From positions 310,001 through 374,000 of the forward strand of contig JACKBL010000005.1 in the NCBI GenBank assembly GCA_020634515.1: 64,000 nucleotides of DNA, written 5' to 3'. A model generated the notes under the pieces. The model was not told the DNA's origin. It saw nothing but the letters and a program-made list of their open reading frames with translations, and made no database searches. A program made the position numbers and the translations under genes. Below are positions 45,083-54,796 of the stretch, one piece after another (positions within the stretch are counted from its first letter, which is position 1; every line of letters begins with the position of its first letter). Origin of the DNA: Ardenticatenales bacterium. GTDB taxonomy: Bacteria; Chloroflexota; Anaerolineae; Promineifilales; Promineifilaceae.

Positions 45083-46119
45083 ACGGGCGCAAACCAGAGG
45101 GCAATAGAAGAGTTATGCAGCCGCCAACGGAACAGCCTGCCTACGTGGAAGAAGCTTTCGGCATCCTCACCGACGATCAGCTTTATCTTGATTGTATCCT
45201 GGTGCGTCCTCCGTCCTTGCCGGACGAGGCGCTGCGCGCCATCCGCGTCTGGGTTCCCAAGACCCCGCTGACCAAAGTGAGCCTGATTGGCTGTGCCCGC
45301 CAGGAGGTTGCCGCGGCGGGGTCGCAAAGCGCCATTGCCCATCTCGTATTTGACTTGCGCGGCACAGGGGAGAGTGATTACAAGGATGCCAACTACGAGA
45401 TGGATCTGCAGGGGATTCGCGCCTGGGCATTGGAGCGATTTGGCCCGATAAGTATTGGTTTCTATGGCACGCCCGACATGGAATACGGGCGCGTGCATCT
45501 GCTGCCGCTGCGCCCTGCCGTGCCGCTGGAACATTATGTTTTCCCTGCCGTGGGTCGTCCCACGGGCCGCACCATCGTTTACCTGGCAACCTATGGCAAC
45601 TTCGTGAATGACGATGCGGCGCTTTGCCGGGAATTGGCGCAGGCGGGTTACCACGTCTACGCGCTGGACCCGCTGCGTTATTTGCTGCACGCCAGCGCCA
45701 TTGAGCGCCTTTCTCCCCCGGACTTATGGCAGGACTTTCGTTTGTTCCTGCCCACCTTGCCCGGCCCCCCCATCGTCATCAGCCAGCCTATTGCCGCCGG
45801 ATTAGGGTTGGTGTGGGCGGCGGGCATGCCGGAAGTGCGCGGGGCAATCGTCATCGGGCGGGCGCAAATGGCCTTCCGCCCGGCGCACATCTTCAAGAAC
45901 GAGAATCCGCACACATTTTTTGTGAGCCGGTACGCGCAGCGGCTGTCCCCGCGTCCGCTGGTGTTGGTGATGGATGGGCGCAGCCGCCGCGAGGATGCGG
46001 ACGAATTGGCGACGCTCTACCAGATGAGCGGTCCACCGCGCCGCCTGGAGCGGACGCCGCGCGTGGATGCCGAGTTTTTGCTGCGGATGTTGACGTGGAT
46101 CGAAAACGGGGGAAGTTGA
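45079..46119 (+). CDS. Alpha/beta-hydrolase-like protein of unknown role
   Basis: The 346-residue product shows fragments of an alpha/beta-hydrolase fold. HLVFDLRGTGESD resembles the strand after the first loop, GRTIVYLATYGNFVNDDAALCREL the cap-side segment, and PRPLVLVMDGRSRREDADEL the position before the acidic residue. A clear GxSxG elbow is not seen (the corresponding place reads VISQPIAAGLGLVWAAG), so catalysis is doubtful. The start overlaps the previous stop as ATGA; a second in-frame ATG at 45115 is possible. It is convergent with the interrupted rloB. Confidence 0.6.
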   Translation: MNGRKPEGNRRVMQPPTEQPAYVEEAFGILTDDQLYLDCILVRPPSLPDEALRAIRVWVPKTPLTKVSLIGCARQEVAAAGSQSAIAHLVFDLRGTGESDYKDANYEMDLQGIRAWALERFGPISIGFYGTPDMEYGRVHLLPLRPAVPLEHYVFPAVGRPTGRTIVYLATYGNFVNDDAALCRELAQAGYHVYALDPLRYLLHASAIERLSPPDLWQDFRLFLPTLPGPPIVISQPIAAGLGLVWAAGMPEVRGAIVIGRAQMAFRPAHIFKNENPHTFFVSRYAQRLSPRPLVLVMDGRSRREDADELATLYQMSGPPRRLERTPRVDAEFLLRMLTWIENGGS

Positions 46120-46151
46120 AGGTCGCGGCGGGAGCTACTGCTGTCTTGCAT

Positions 46152-46871
46152 TCACTTATGCCCGTATGACGCCGAATCAATAATTGATTGGGCGAGCAGA
46201 TAGACTCTGGTCCCTAATTGCTGAGGCCAGCGATCTTCTGGATTGACGTCTAGAAGTCTGGCTCGTTGTATTGCCTCAGTCACGTATGGGAGGTAATCAT
46301 CTGCTTTGAGATTGCTTTTGTTGTAGCTGCCGGCAATTTCAATGATTGCGCGGTCTAAACGAGTTCGTCCTGATCTTTTGCCATTTTCAAGAAACGCCTG
46401 ACGTGTCTTGGCGTCGAAGTCCGGCGCTGTCAAATGCAGCAGGAACCACAGTTCTATGGCCGGATTGCTAATACCCAGCCGGATAGACTTCTGAACACAT
46501 TCCTGCGCAATCCGACTTAATTTCGCGTCCTTCCACCGATCTACGTCAATAACCAGCCAAAACTCGTCATTCTCACCTATCTGGTATTGGGCCATCCATT
46601 GGTTTATCTGGTCTAAGATGTGCCGCGGGGAAGAAGCTGTCTCTTCACGAGTTAGAATCTCAACGTGTACCTTTGACTCTACTGAAAAAAGGCCAAAAAC
46701 CGGGTTTTTACACATGAACCACTCTGGTTATTTTGGCCGGACACTCGAAAAACCCGGTTTTTTCAGTGATAAATACGCGACTGTGGCTTTGGTATCTTCT
46801 GTGGCAATGACAATTAATCGCGCGTCGCGCTGTGCATCTTCCCGTATGAACGGGCGGCGTCTACGGGGCAT
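46152..46871 (-). pseudogene. rloB: RloB/AbiLii-like protein interrupted by an R3 element and a nonsense codon
   Basis: The true start is the ATG at 46869-46871, which overlaps the TGA of rloA (TGATG). About 35 residues follow (MPRRRRPFIREDAQRDARLI, then a family-like TEDTKATVAYLS). An in-phase R3 element comes next, then the RloB body (KVHVEILTREETASSPRHIL, WLVIDVDRWKDAKL, NPAIELWFLLH). Both parts are in the same frame. Only one stop, TAA at 46728-46730 inside R3, breaks it; the other R3 copies have TTA there. RloB is the partner of the RloA ATPase in AbiL-type abortive infection systems. A shortened protein could restart at an R3-internal ATG at 46715. Confidence 0.8.
46673..46769. mobile_element. 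R3 palindromic element, copy c, inside rloB
   Basis: It starts TTGACTCTACTGAAAAAAGG and ends CCGGTTTTTTCAGTGA, and is close to the other two copies. On the minus strand, in the rloB frame, it reads LKKPGF, then SSVRPK, stop, PEWFMCKNPVFGLFSVES. The other copies read through at the stop position. Confidence 0.9.
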
Positions 46872-48223
46872 CAAGCCTCCATGTGTCCAGGTTCGAGGTT
46901 GCTGCCAAAGATGGGGATCGCGCCAAACCGGCCTTGCAGGTATCCTCTACGAATATCAAGATCGTGGCGGGGCTTAAAGTCTTCCAGAGAATAGAGAATG
47001 GATGCCCCCGAAGGGGATTTTTCCACAAACCATATCTCATCGCGGCGCACTAGCTCTAAGTCCAGCAGCGTGGATTCATGGGTAGTGACAATTAACTGAT
47101 TGCGGGTCTTGCTCTCCAGAAAAATGTCCACAAAGCGGCGTACTAGACTGGGGTGCAGACTGCGCTCAAGCTCATCAATGACGAAGACGCGATCTTCGGC
47201 GCCGTAGAGAATGGGAAAAAGATCAAATAATCGCCGCGTTCCGTCTGATTCATTCAGTAATTCGAAGTCAACAGGTGTGTCACCGATAAAACGCCGGGTA
47301 TTAAGCGCGTGCGCTTCAATTTGACCGGTGTCGTTCCGGGCGAGCAGGTAGCGATGCCCGAGGGAACTGTCCAGAATCACCATGCGTTCCTCACTGTCGC
47401 TGGCTCCATTTGCTGTTTCATAGCTGTTATTGCCGGCATCCAGGTTGTTCGCGAGCATTTCCATGGGGAGATCGATGGACTCCAAATCCACCTGCTTTGT
47501 GTTGACTTCCTCAATTCCCGTGTGCATTTCCCGCAGAAAGGCCGCAAGCGCCTGACTGTATTTTTGATTCTTGTGTACCTGGAGTTGAATCCCGCGCGCA
47601 TGTGAGTGAGGAAACACAATTTGCAGACGGTTGCGGAACCAGTTGTACGGGGGGTCAAATGTGCCCACATTGTTCTCAATTAATTCCGTTAACAGGAGTT
47701 GATTTGGTCTGGTGCCGCGGGCGACGTAACGAAGGAATTGCGGGTCAACGTCTTTTGTGGCGATATTCCCGAAGTTGGCATGGGTCACGTCGTTATCGTC
47801 CGTTTTTCGCTCGAAGAGGGGCGTCTCGTCGTGTAGTTTGACCAGGTACAACCATTCTTCATAAACACGTTGTCGGTCTAAAACAAACCCGTAAGCATAG
47901 GTGTGAATGCCGGCATTAAACTCAAACTCAAATCGAGATGGTTGCGAAGGACGCCCCTTATCCAGCAAGAACGGTTCGACGGGAATTTCGCGCTTTGCGG
48001 GTAAGCCTTCCACGATCAGGCGACGGGCAAAATCCATTGCCCGGACCACATTTGATTTGCCAGAAGCGTTAGGGCCATACAGCAGCGCCAGACGCAAGAC
48101 CTTGATCTCTTGATCGGTTAGGGCAACGTGATCACCATGCTTTTGCATCCGCCCAGGGATTAGTGAAAGCACGATTTCCTCATTGATTGAACGAAAATTC
48201 TCCGCCGTGAAACGAATCAGCAT
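46871..48223 (-). CDS. rloA: RloA/AbiLi-like AAA ATPase (COG1106)
   Basis: The 450-residue protein is an SMC/ABC-like ATPase. FTAENFRSINEE is at the start, Walker A is GPNASGKS (50-57), and a late Walker B/signature region has RVFVIDELERSLHPSLVRRF followed by NQLIVTTHESTLLDLELVRR. This family pairs with RloB in AbiL abortive infection and in restriction loci, and is thought to act as a phage sensor-effector. Its stop overlaps the rloB start by one base. With rloB broken, the system may be inactive or changed. Confidence 0.9.
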   Translation of the reverse strand: MLIRFTAENFRSINEEIVLSLIPGRMQKHGDHVALTDQEIKVLRLALLYGPNASGKSNVVRAMDFARRLIVEGLPAKREIPVEPFLLDKGRPSQPSRFEFEFNAGIHTYAYGFVLDRQRVYEEWLYLVKLHDETPLFERKTDDNDVTHANFGNIATKDVDPQFLRYVARGTRPNQLLLTELIENNVGTFDPPYNWFRNRLQIVFPHSHARGIQLQVHKNQKYSQALAAFLREMHTGIEEVNTKQVDLESIDLPMEMLANNLDAGNNSYETANGASDSEERMVILDSSLGHRYLLARNDTGQIEAHALNTRRFIGDTPVDFELLNESDGTRRLFDLFPILYGAEDRVFVIDELERSLHPSLVRRFVDIFLESKTRNQLIVTTHESTLLDLELVRRDEIWFVEKSPSGASILYSLEDFKPRHDLDIRRGYLQGRFGAIPIFGSNLEPGHMEA

Positions 48224-48349
48224 GAGACACCCTCCGCGTGAAAATTTCTCTTATTCACCCGAAAGATATATCATATCCATTCCAAAAAGTCAAAAACACG
48301 CGCTATTTTCGTTTGTTCTGGCAGACGGGCTGGTGTGACTTTGCCGCGA

Positions 48350-49510
48350 CTACCTGACGCCTAGCAGGAGTTCTATCAGCAGTTGGTCCAGCCGTTCGTA
48401 GGGTTGGCCGCGCTGCCCCAGGGCAAGGCGATCAAATGAGTGTGCTTTGAGGGTGGCGGCTTTGGTGGGGGTGTAGGGGCCGCTGTAGGGGGCCATCGCG
48501 CCATCGTCCGCCGTGATTTGCGCCAGGAGTCCCTGGATTTCCTCGTCCTGGTTGAACTGCTCCGCTTTGTGTTTCAGGATGAGGTACGTGCGCATACAGC
48601 CGCGGGCAAATGCTTTCACGTCGTCGTAGTCGGCGGGGCGGTAGGCGTGGGCATCGAAATGGCGACTGCCGGCATATCCCACATCCTCCAGAAACTTCAC
48701 CAAAAAGAAGGCGCTCTTCAGGTTGACGGAGCCAAAGCGGAAATCCTGATCATAGCGACCAAACGCCTGATCATTGAGATCGATGTGGAACAGCTTGCCC
48801 ATTTCCCACGCCTGCGCCACATGATGCAAGAAATTGAGACCGGCCATGTGTTCGTGGGCGACTTCGGGATTGACCCCCACCATTTCCGGGTGGTCCAGCG
48901 TTTCAATGAAGGCCAGCATCGCGCCGGTCGTAGGCAGATAGATGTCGCCACGGGGTTCGTTGGGCTTGGCTTCCAGAGCAAACTTCAGATCATACCCCTG
49001 GTCCAGGGTGTAGTCGGTGAGGAAATTGAGGGCCTCGCGGAACCATTTGGACGCCTCTAATGGGTTCTTGCCCACGTCCGTCTCCGTCCCTTCGCGCCCG
49101 CCCCAGAACACATACACTTTCGCCCCCAGTTCCACGCCCAGGTCAATTGCCTGCATCGTCTTTTGCAGCGCGTATGCCCGCACCCGCGGATCGTTGCTCG
49201 TAAAGGCTCCGTCACGAAAGGCGGGGTCGCCGAACAGGTTTGTCGTGGCCATGGGGACGACTATGCCCGTTTGCGCCAACGCCTGCCGGAACTCGCGCAC
49301 AATGCCGGCACGCTCCGCCGGCGTGGCGTCAATCGGCACCAGGTCGTTATCGTGCAGATTGACCCCCCAGGCCCCCACTTCCGCTAACAGATGTACCAGC
49401 TCCACCGCCGATTTGGCTTCCCGCACGGGGCTGCCAAATGGGTCGCGCCCCACGTTGCCCACTGTCCACAAGCCAAACGTGAACTTATGCTCAGATTTTG
49501 GTTCGTACAT
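48350..49510 (-). CDS. xylA: Xylose isomerase
   Basis: The 386-residue enzyme interconverts D-xylose and D-xylulose. It is of the shorter actinobacterial/Thermus class: FGLWTVGNVGRDPFG start, catalytic His53 and Asp56 in NLHDNDLVP. Metal ligands lie in the LEAKPNEPRGD block (Glu180, Lys182) and in VNPEVAHEHMAG (Glu216, His219). LFHIDLNDQ and HFDAHAYRP carry further ligands. It stands alone here, without xylulokinase. It is divergent from the aro operon, sharing the 49511-49674 gap. Confidence 0.96.
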   Translation of the reverse strand: MYEPKSEHKFTFGLWTVGNVGRDPFGSPVREAKSAVELVHLLAEVGAWGVNLHDNDLVPIDATPAERAGIVREFRQALAQTGIVVPMATTNLFGDPAFRDGAFTSNDPRVRAYALQKTMQAIDLGVELGAKVYVFWGGREGTETDVGKNPLEASKWFREALNFLTDYTLDQGYDLKFALEAKPNEPRGDIYLPTTGAMLAFIETLDHPEMVGVNPEVAHEHMAGLNFLHHVAQAWEMGKLFHIDLNDQAFGRYDQDFRFGSVNLKSAFFLVKFLEDVGYAGSRHFDAHAYRPADYDDVKAFARGCMRTYLILKHKAEQFNQDEEIQGLLAQITADDGAMAPYSGPYTPTKAATLKAHSFDRLALGQRGQPYERLDQLLIELLLGVR

Positions 49511-49674
49511 GGCTATTCCTCTCGTTTGTGTCGCTGCCGTCGGTCGGCGTGCTATTGTCGTGATGGGCGGGTCGCCTGCCGCGAATGCCGGTGTGACCCC
49601 TAGGGTGAATTATACTCAGCCGGGGGAGAAAAGGGGATGTCCGAGAAATGCCGGCATCTCAAAAAAATTACCCC

Positions 49675-49703
49675 TTGACAGACAACGTCTTCCTGGCTAT
49701 CAT
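49675..49703 (+). promoter_or_regulatory. Sigma-70 promoter of the aro leader
   Basis: TTGACA (49675-49680) and TATCAT (49698-49703) are separated by exactly 17 bases. The match is the best promoter seen in the window. Transcription should begin near 49710, about 30 bases before the leader peptide start. Confidence 0.8.
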
Positions 49704-49739
49704 GCGCCACACATCAGCAATTGGTGGCACGGAAATCGC

Positions 49740-49832
49740 ATGATCCCTTTCACATTCAACGCCTTTTACGTCTATTTTAGCCGACCCATCCCGCGCCGCG
49801 TCCGCGCAGGAGGCCCTTCCGCGCCAAAATAG
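49740..49832 (+). CDS. Phe/Tyr-rich leader peptide of the aroH-aroF operon
   Basis: This 30-codon frame begins MIPFTFNAFYVYFSRP and ends APK. Within residues 4-13 there are four Phe and two Tyr, the pattern of attenuator leader peptides such as pheL. A GGAA lies upstream as a weak ribosome site. It sits between a strong promoter and an intrinsic terminator, ahead of chorismate mutase and DAHP synthase. Stalling of ribosomes at Phe or Tyr codons would then control read-through. The peptide itself need have no function. Confidence 0.75.
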   Translation: MIPFTFNAFYVYFSRPIPRRVRAGGPSAPK

Positions 49833-49863
49833 AAGCCGAAGGTCCATCCGCAAACAGCAACTC

Positions 49864-49895
49864 AAGACGCGGCCTCAAGGTCGCGTCTTTTTTTT
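49864..49895 (+). terminator. Attenuator terminator before aroH
   Basis: AAGACGCGGCC and GGTCGCGTCTT form a strong stem with one G-T pair and a TCAA loop, followed by a run of eight T. Its 5' arm GACGCGGC (49866-49873) is also perfectly complementary to GCCGCGTC at 49795-49802 inside the leader peptide frame. That offers an 8-bp competing pairing which would prevent the terminator. Confidence 0.85.
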
Positions 49896-49970
49896 GCCTG
49901 TTTGAAAGGACAACGGTCAACGCAACGCCACAAGGATTGAGTATGCCTGGTTATTTTTGGAGGATGACGT

Positions 49971-50461
49971 ATGTATGAGCAGCAAGTAGACGGAAACCAT
50001 CTTGTCGGGCAAGGGATACCCACGCAGCCGTTGGTTTGTCGCGGGGTGCGCGGCGCCACGGTCGCGGCGGTGAACAGTAAGGAGGCGATCCTGGCGGCAA
50101 CGCGAGAGCTGTTATACGTGATGATTCGGGCGAATGGCATTGAACCGGAGGCGGTCGCCAGTGTTTATTTCACGACGACGCGCGATCTAAATGCGACGTA
50201 TCCGGCTCTGGCAGCACGGCAGCTTGGGTGGTATGATGTGGCCTTGTTGTGTGGACATGAAATGGACGTGCCGGATGGTTTGCCGGCATGTATTCGAATC
50301 CTGCTGCATTGGAACACACGGCAAGCGCAGGATGAGATCGTCCACGTCTACTTGCGCGAGGCGCAGTCGCTGCGCCCGGACAAGCAGTCGCTGCCGCCGA
50401 TTCCGCCGGAGGAACTGGCGGCGGCGTTCAACGGCACGTTGGATGGGATAGAGGTGGTTCG

Positions 50462-50465
<4 letters not shown>
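49971..50465 (+). CDS. aroH: Chorismate mutase, AroH type
   Basis: The 164-residue enzyme converts chorismate to prephenate for Phe and Tyr synthesis. It is of the small trimeric Bacillus AroH class: CRGVRGATVA carries Arg27 (Arg7 in B. subtilis), GHEMDV has Glu97, ACIRIL has Arg109 and HVYLREA has Tyr127. All known active-site residues are present. An N-terminal extension of about 20 residues is unusual. GGAGG lies 7 bases before the ATG. It overlaps the DAHP synthase gene by ATGA, so the two are co-translated. Confidence 0.95.
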
Positions 50466-51481
<1,016 letters not shown>

Positions 51482-51532
51482 CGAGGGGCGAGAGGCAAGA
51501 GGCGCGTGAACCGGACCACGACAACTATTCTA

Positions 51533-51623
51533 AGGAACGGAGATAAAATAAGACGAGGAATCTTTTCCTTACCGTTCCTTCACACTGACGATGCAATTCC
51601 GTACTTTATTTCATCGTCAGTCC
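51533..51623. repeat. R1 structured repeat, copy b
   Basis: It starts AGGAACGGAG and has TTACCGTTCCTT closing the first hairpin, then CTGACGATG ... CATCGTCAG as the second. The inner part of the first hairpin (AAGACGAGGAATCTT) differs from other copies but still pairs AAGA with TCTT. It follows the aroF stop by about 50 bases. The rest of the gap to 51738 holds only short AAATCTGCG-like simple repeats. Confidence 0.85.
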
Positions 51624-51738
51624 TGCCAGACGCGCCATGCAACAAAACTACTCATCCCCAAAATCCCCAAAATCTGCGAAATCTGCGATCTCCTTTCCGC
51701 GAAATCTGTGACTCTATTGACACGGCGAGTTAACAACC

Positions 51739-52425
51739 ATGACCCAATTGACCATTGTCCAAGAATTCAAAACCCCAGGCCGCGGACCGTCCGGCCTCGC
51801 CTGGGACGGCACTCACTTATGGAATGCCGACTTTTCCCGGGCGCGGATTTTTCGTCTGGACGTGCGCCAGGCTGAGGCCAGTGGCATCCTGGCCCCCGAC
51901 GACGAACTGCTGTGTCCGGGCACGCTCAGCGGCCTCGCCTGGGACGGTCAGGGTCTCTGGCAGGCCCTGCACAACGATGGCGTGGTGCGTCGCCTCAACC
52001 CGACCACCCACGATATTGACATGGATTATGCCATCGGTCACGGCTGGCTGGCCGGGCTGGCCTGGGATGGCCGCCTGTTGTGGGCCGTGGCCCAGCAGCA
52101 AGGCCAACTCCTGGGCATTGATCCGCAAAGCGGCAACGTGCAGCGCACCCTGTCCGCCCCCGTTGCCGGCGGCGGCCTGGATTTCCATGCGGGCCACCTC
52201 TGGCTCGGCTTCCCCGACCGCATGACCTACGATTCCGATTCCGAGTCCTTCGACTGGGCTAACGACCCGCCCGCCTTCGCCCTGGCACAAATCGATCCCG
52301 CCACCGGGCAAGAAGTAGCCCGCTACGGCCTCGATTTTCTGCCTATGGGGGTCGCCTGGGTCGGCGCGGACATCTGGCTCTCCCACGCTCGCCACGGCAA
52401 ACTCCTCCGCGCGCGCCTCCCCTGA
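51739..52425 (+). CDS. Beta-propeller protein (glutamine cyclotransferase/NHL-like)
   Basis: The 228-residue protein has a repeated propeller motif: SGLAWDGTHLWNAD near residue 20, LSGLAWDGQGLWQAL, LAGLAWDGRLLWAVA, then GLDFHAGHLWLG and MGVAWVGADIWLSH. That gives five to six blades. The family includes glutaminyl cyclotransferase-like and SMP-30-like folds, but no catalytic residues can be assigned. No signal peptide is present. Confidence 0.75.
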   Translation: MTQLTIVQEFKTPGRGPSGLAWDGTHLWNADFSRARIFRLDVRQAEASGILAPDDELLCPGTLSGLAWDGQGLWQALHNDGVVRRLNPTTHDIDMDYAIGHGWLAGLAWDGRLLWAVAQQQGQLLGIDPQSGNVQRTLSAPVAGGGLDFHAGHLWLGFPDRMTYDSDSESFDWANDPPAFALAQIDPATGQEVARYGLDFLPMGVAWVGADIWLSHARHGKLLRARLP

Positions 52426-52574
52426 GAGTGTCGCTATCTCCCCCATGCAGTATAATCCAATGGTTTAAGGCTGGCACAACAAAACCTTTCTGCCAAAGAG
52501 AAGCACCCGCTGAACAAGAGCTAATACACAATGTTCGACTTTTCCTTAGTTGGTTTATCACCGAAACCTGACTG

Positions 52575-52787
52575 GACCAGTCCCGCCGTTTTGCGCGGGA
52601 CCCTGAACTCCTGGCCCACTATGAAGTTGACGTGCTGCCAGCACTGTCCATGGCTAATGTGCGCGCCATGCTAATGGCCGCCATGCCTTTGCCACAGTTG
52701 TTGCCCAAGGAGACAACCTGGTACCTCAACTTTATGATTTTGAGTGGTTTATTTCCCCAGAAACTCCAGGTTCTCAGGGGACTGTGA
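52575..52787 (+). pseudogene. Possible remnant of a coding region
   Basis: A 70-codon open stretch without an ATG start reads DQSRRFARDPELLAHYEVDV, continues with LPALSMANVRAMLMAAM and ends VLRGL before a TGA. Its codon use looks protein-like, but no start or ribosome site is present and I recognise no family. The rest of the gap from 52426 to 52855 holds nothing else I can support. Confidence 0.25.
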
Positions 52788-52855
52788 AAACCTATATTCC
52801 GTTCGGTTCTGAGCAGAATCTGCTAAAATAGCATTGTTCATAAGGAGACAATTCC

Positions 52856-53095
52856 ATGATAGCTGATACGCAAAGTCTAGATCGCATATTTAGCGAAGCC
52901 AGACACCTCTCGCCAGAATACCGGCTTCGCCTTGTGCAAAGAATCATACAGACGCTTGTTTCATCTTCACCTCTTCAAGAACCGCAACCGCTACGTTTTG
53001 GTGAGTTTGGGGGTGATGAAGCAGCCATGTCTACGATGGAGGATTTTGCCATAGCCGAATGGCGACCTACGGATGAGGAATTAGATGGCCCATAA
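52856..53095 (+). CDS. vapB: VapB-like antitoxin
   Basis: The 79-residue protein precedes and overlaps a PIN-domain gene. It has a short helical N-terminal half (SLDRIFSEARHLSPEYRLRLVQR, read in two parts) and an acidic tail (RPTDEELDGP). AAGGAG lies 8 bases upstream. The DNA-binding fold is not certain; the call rests on position, size and the overlap of 11 bases with the toxin gene. Confidence 0.7.
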   Translation: MIADTQSLDRIFSEARHLSPEYRLRLVQRIIQTLVSSSPLQEPQPLRFGEFGGDEAAMSTMEDFAIAEWRPTDEELDGP

Positions 53096-53495
53096 GTATC
53101 TTCTTGATACCCATGCTTTGGTCTGGTTTGTAGAAGGCAACAAACGGCTGAGTGAGTCAGCCAAGGCAATTATCGCGGCAACTGACAGCCAAATGGTACT
53201 ACCGCTCATCGCCCTGGCGGAAGCATCTCTGATCATTGAAAGAGGTAGAACAACCATATCAGACATGTCAAAGTTGCTAAACCGCGTCTATGCCGATACG
53301 CGCATCGAAATCTTCCCGCTTACATTGGATGTGTTTGAACGCAGTTTGACTCCCGAAGGTTTACAGATGCCTGAACTCCATGACCGATTTATCGTCAGTA
53401 CAGGGCTTCATTTACAAGACTTGGGCGACACTGTTGAAATTATCACGAAAGATCAAGCGATTACTGACGCTGGTGTGCTATCAGTCATTTGGTGA
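53085..53495 (+). CDS. vapC: VapC-like PIN-domain ribonuclease toxin
   Basis: The 136-residue protein has the PIN-domain layout. YLLDTHALVWF holds the first Asp (residue 8), SPLIALAEAS-type helix text reads VLPLIALAEASLIIERGR with the conserved Glu, and LHDRFIVSTGLHLQ holds the third acidic cluster. VapC toxins cleave RNA and are blocked by the partner antitoxin. A fragment of R4 lies 70 bp downstream. Confidence 0.9.
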   Translation: MAHKYLLDTHALVWFVEGNKRLSESAKAIIAATDSQMVLPLIALAEASLIIERGRTTISDMSKLLNRVYADTRIEIFPLTLDVFERSLTPEGLQMPELHDRFIVSTGLHLQDLGDTVEIITKDQAITDAGVLSVIW

Positions 53496-53564
53496 TCAGG
53501 TTCGCATCACTTGTGTAAGGACATCTAACAAGACATGAACCAGACGCGGTGAGCAGTTAGTGAC

Positions 53565-53592
53565 TCGAGTCTGGCGAAATCCACATAAGAGT
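53565..53592. repeat. R4 hairpin element, terminal fragment
   Basis: GAGTCTGGCGAAATCCACAT followed by AAGAGTGG matches one end of R4 (compare GAGTTTGGCGAATTCCACAT at 37415). The rest of the element is missing. It lies between vapC and the chelatase gene. Confidence 0.6.
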
Positions 53593-53681
53593 GGTTAGAT
53601 GGCATCAGGATAATTTGGTCATGAAACTGCTCGCCGCGTGACCGCCCTGGACAAGATTGTTGTTGTCGGAGAGATGATTTT

Positions 53682-54788
53682 ATGAGTTTTCGTGCTGTGT
53701 ACCCGTTTACGGCCATCGTCAACCAGGAGCGCATGAAGCGCGCCCTTATCCTCAATGCCGTCAACCCGCAGATTGGTGGCGTTCTCATTCGCGGCGAACG
53801 CGGCACCGCCAAGTCCACGGCGGCGCGTGGTCTGGCGGCCCTTTTGCCGGACATCACGGTTGTCGCCGACTGCCGCTTTGGCTGCGACCCACTCCAACCG
53901 AGTAGTTGGTGCGACGACTGCCGCGCCCACCACAGCAATGGTTCTCTGGTCACCAGCATCCGCCGCACCCCGTTCGTGGACCTGCCCGTTAGCGCCACCG
54001 AGGACCGCGTGGTGGGCACGCTGGATATTGAAAAGGCGATCCAGCGCGGGGAAAAGCATTTTGAGTCGGGCGTGCTGGCTTCGGCCAACCGTGGCCTGCT
54101 CTACGTGGATGAGGTCAACCTGCTGGATGACCATGTGGTGGATTTGCTGCTGGATTCGGCGGCGATGGGCGTGAATGTGGTGGAGCGGGAAGGCATCAGT
54201 TTCAGCCACCCGGCCAAGTTCATCCTGGTGGGGACGATGAACCCGGAAGAAGGAGACTTGCGCCCGCAGTTGCTGGATCGGTTCGCCTTCGCGGTGCAGA
54301 TTGCCGGGTTGTCCGACCCGCGACAGCGGATGGAGATCATGGAGCGGCGCATTGCTTTTGAGACGGACCCGGAGGCGTTTCGCCGTCGCTGGCAGGAGCC
54401 GGAACGTCGCCTGTCGGCGCAGATTGCCCAGGCGCGGGAGTTGGTCAATAAAGTGCGGTATTCGCGGCGCGATCTTGCCGGCATTGCCGGACTCACCGCT
54501 TCCATGAAAGTAGACGGACACCGGGCGGACCTCGTCATCTTGCGCGGCGCGCAAGCCCACGCCGCCTTCGAAGGCCGCGACCACATCGGCGAACGCGACA
54601 TCCTCCTCGCCGCCGAACTGGCCCTGCCACATCGTATGCGCAACCAGCCCTTCCAGGAAGCCGCCATTTCCGCCTACGACCTGGAGCAACGTCTGGAACA
54701 GGCGCAAAGCGAATGGGGCCAGGGCGAAATGCAAGAACAGATGGACAACGAGCAGGAAACCAGCCCCGTAAAAAAAAACAGGCGCTGA
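53682..54788 (+). CDS. chlD: ChlD/BchI-like chelatase AAA+ subunit (short product of a frameshifted gene)
   Basis: The 368-residue product is a Mg/Co-chelatase-type AAA+ ATPase. Walker A is GERGTAKS (38-45) and Walker B is LLYVDEVNLLDD (about 139-150). A cysteine set in DCRFGCD and SSWCDDCRAHH (about 63-81) and an arginine-finger region LLDRFAFAVQ are present. It ends KKNRR right after an A9 tract. The following frame, read with a -1 shift at that tract, continues directly into a VWA domain, giving a 682-residue ChlD-like protein. Normal termination would give this small I-type subunit. Such double products are known for chlD genes in other prokaryotes. The metal is not evident. Confidence 0.85.
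   Translation: MSFRAVYPFTAIVNQERMKRALILNAVNPQIGGVLIRGERGTAKSTAARGLAALLPDITVVADCRFGCDPLQPSSWCDDCRAHHSNGSLVTSIRRTPFVDLPVSATEDRVVGTLDIEKAIQRGEKHFESGVLASANRGLLYVDEVNLLDDHVVDLLLDSAAMGVNVVEREGISFSHPAKFILVGTMNPEEGDLRPQLLDRFAFAVQIAGLSDPRQRMEIMERRIAFETDPEAFRRRWQEPERRLSAQIAQARELVNKVRYSRRDLAGIAGLTASMKVDGHRADLVILRGAQAHAAFEGRDHIGERDILLAAELALPHRMRNQPFQEAAISAYDLEQRLEQAQSEWGQGEMQEQMDNEQETSPVKKNRR
54770..54778 (+). other. A9 slippery tract, probable programmed frameshift site
   Basis: The nine A residues fall as GTA AAA AAA AAC in the upstream frame. A -1 slip moves into the downstream frame, which reads AAA AAA AAA CAG and stays open to 55729. A Shine-Dalgarno-like GAGCAGGA lies about 14 bases before the tract, as in known -1 sites. 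Transcriptional slippage adding one A would have the same effect. Confidence 0.7.
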
Positions 54789-54796
54789 ATTCTGAC

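Noticed and set aside
45115..46119. Active serine hydrolase
   Set aside because: The fold looks alpha/beta-hydrolase-like, but no GxSxG nucleophile elbow was found, so an enzymatic name was not given.
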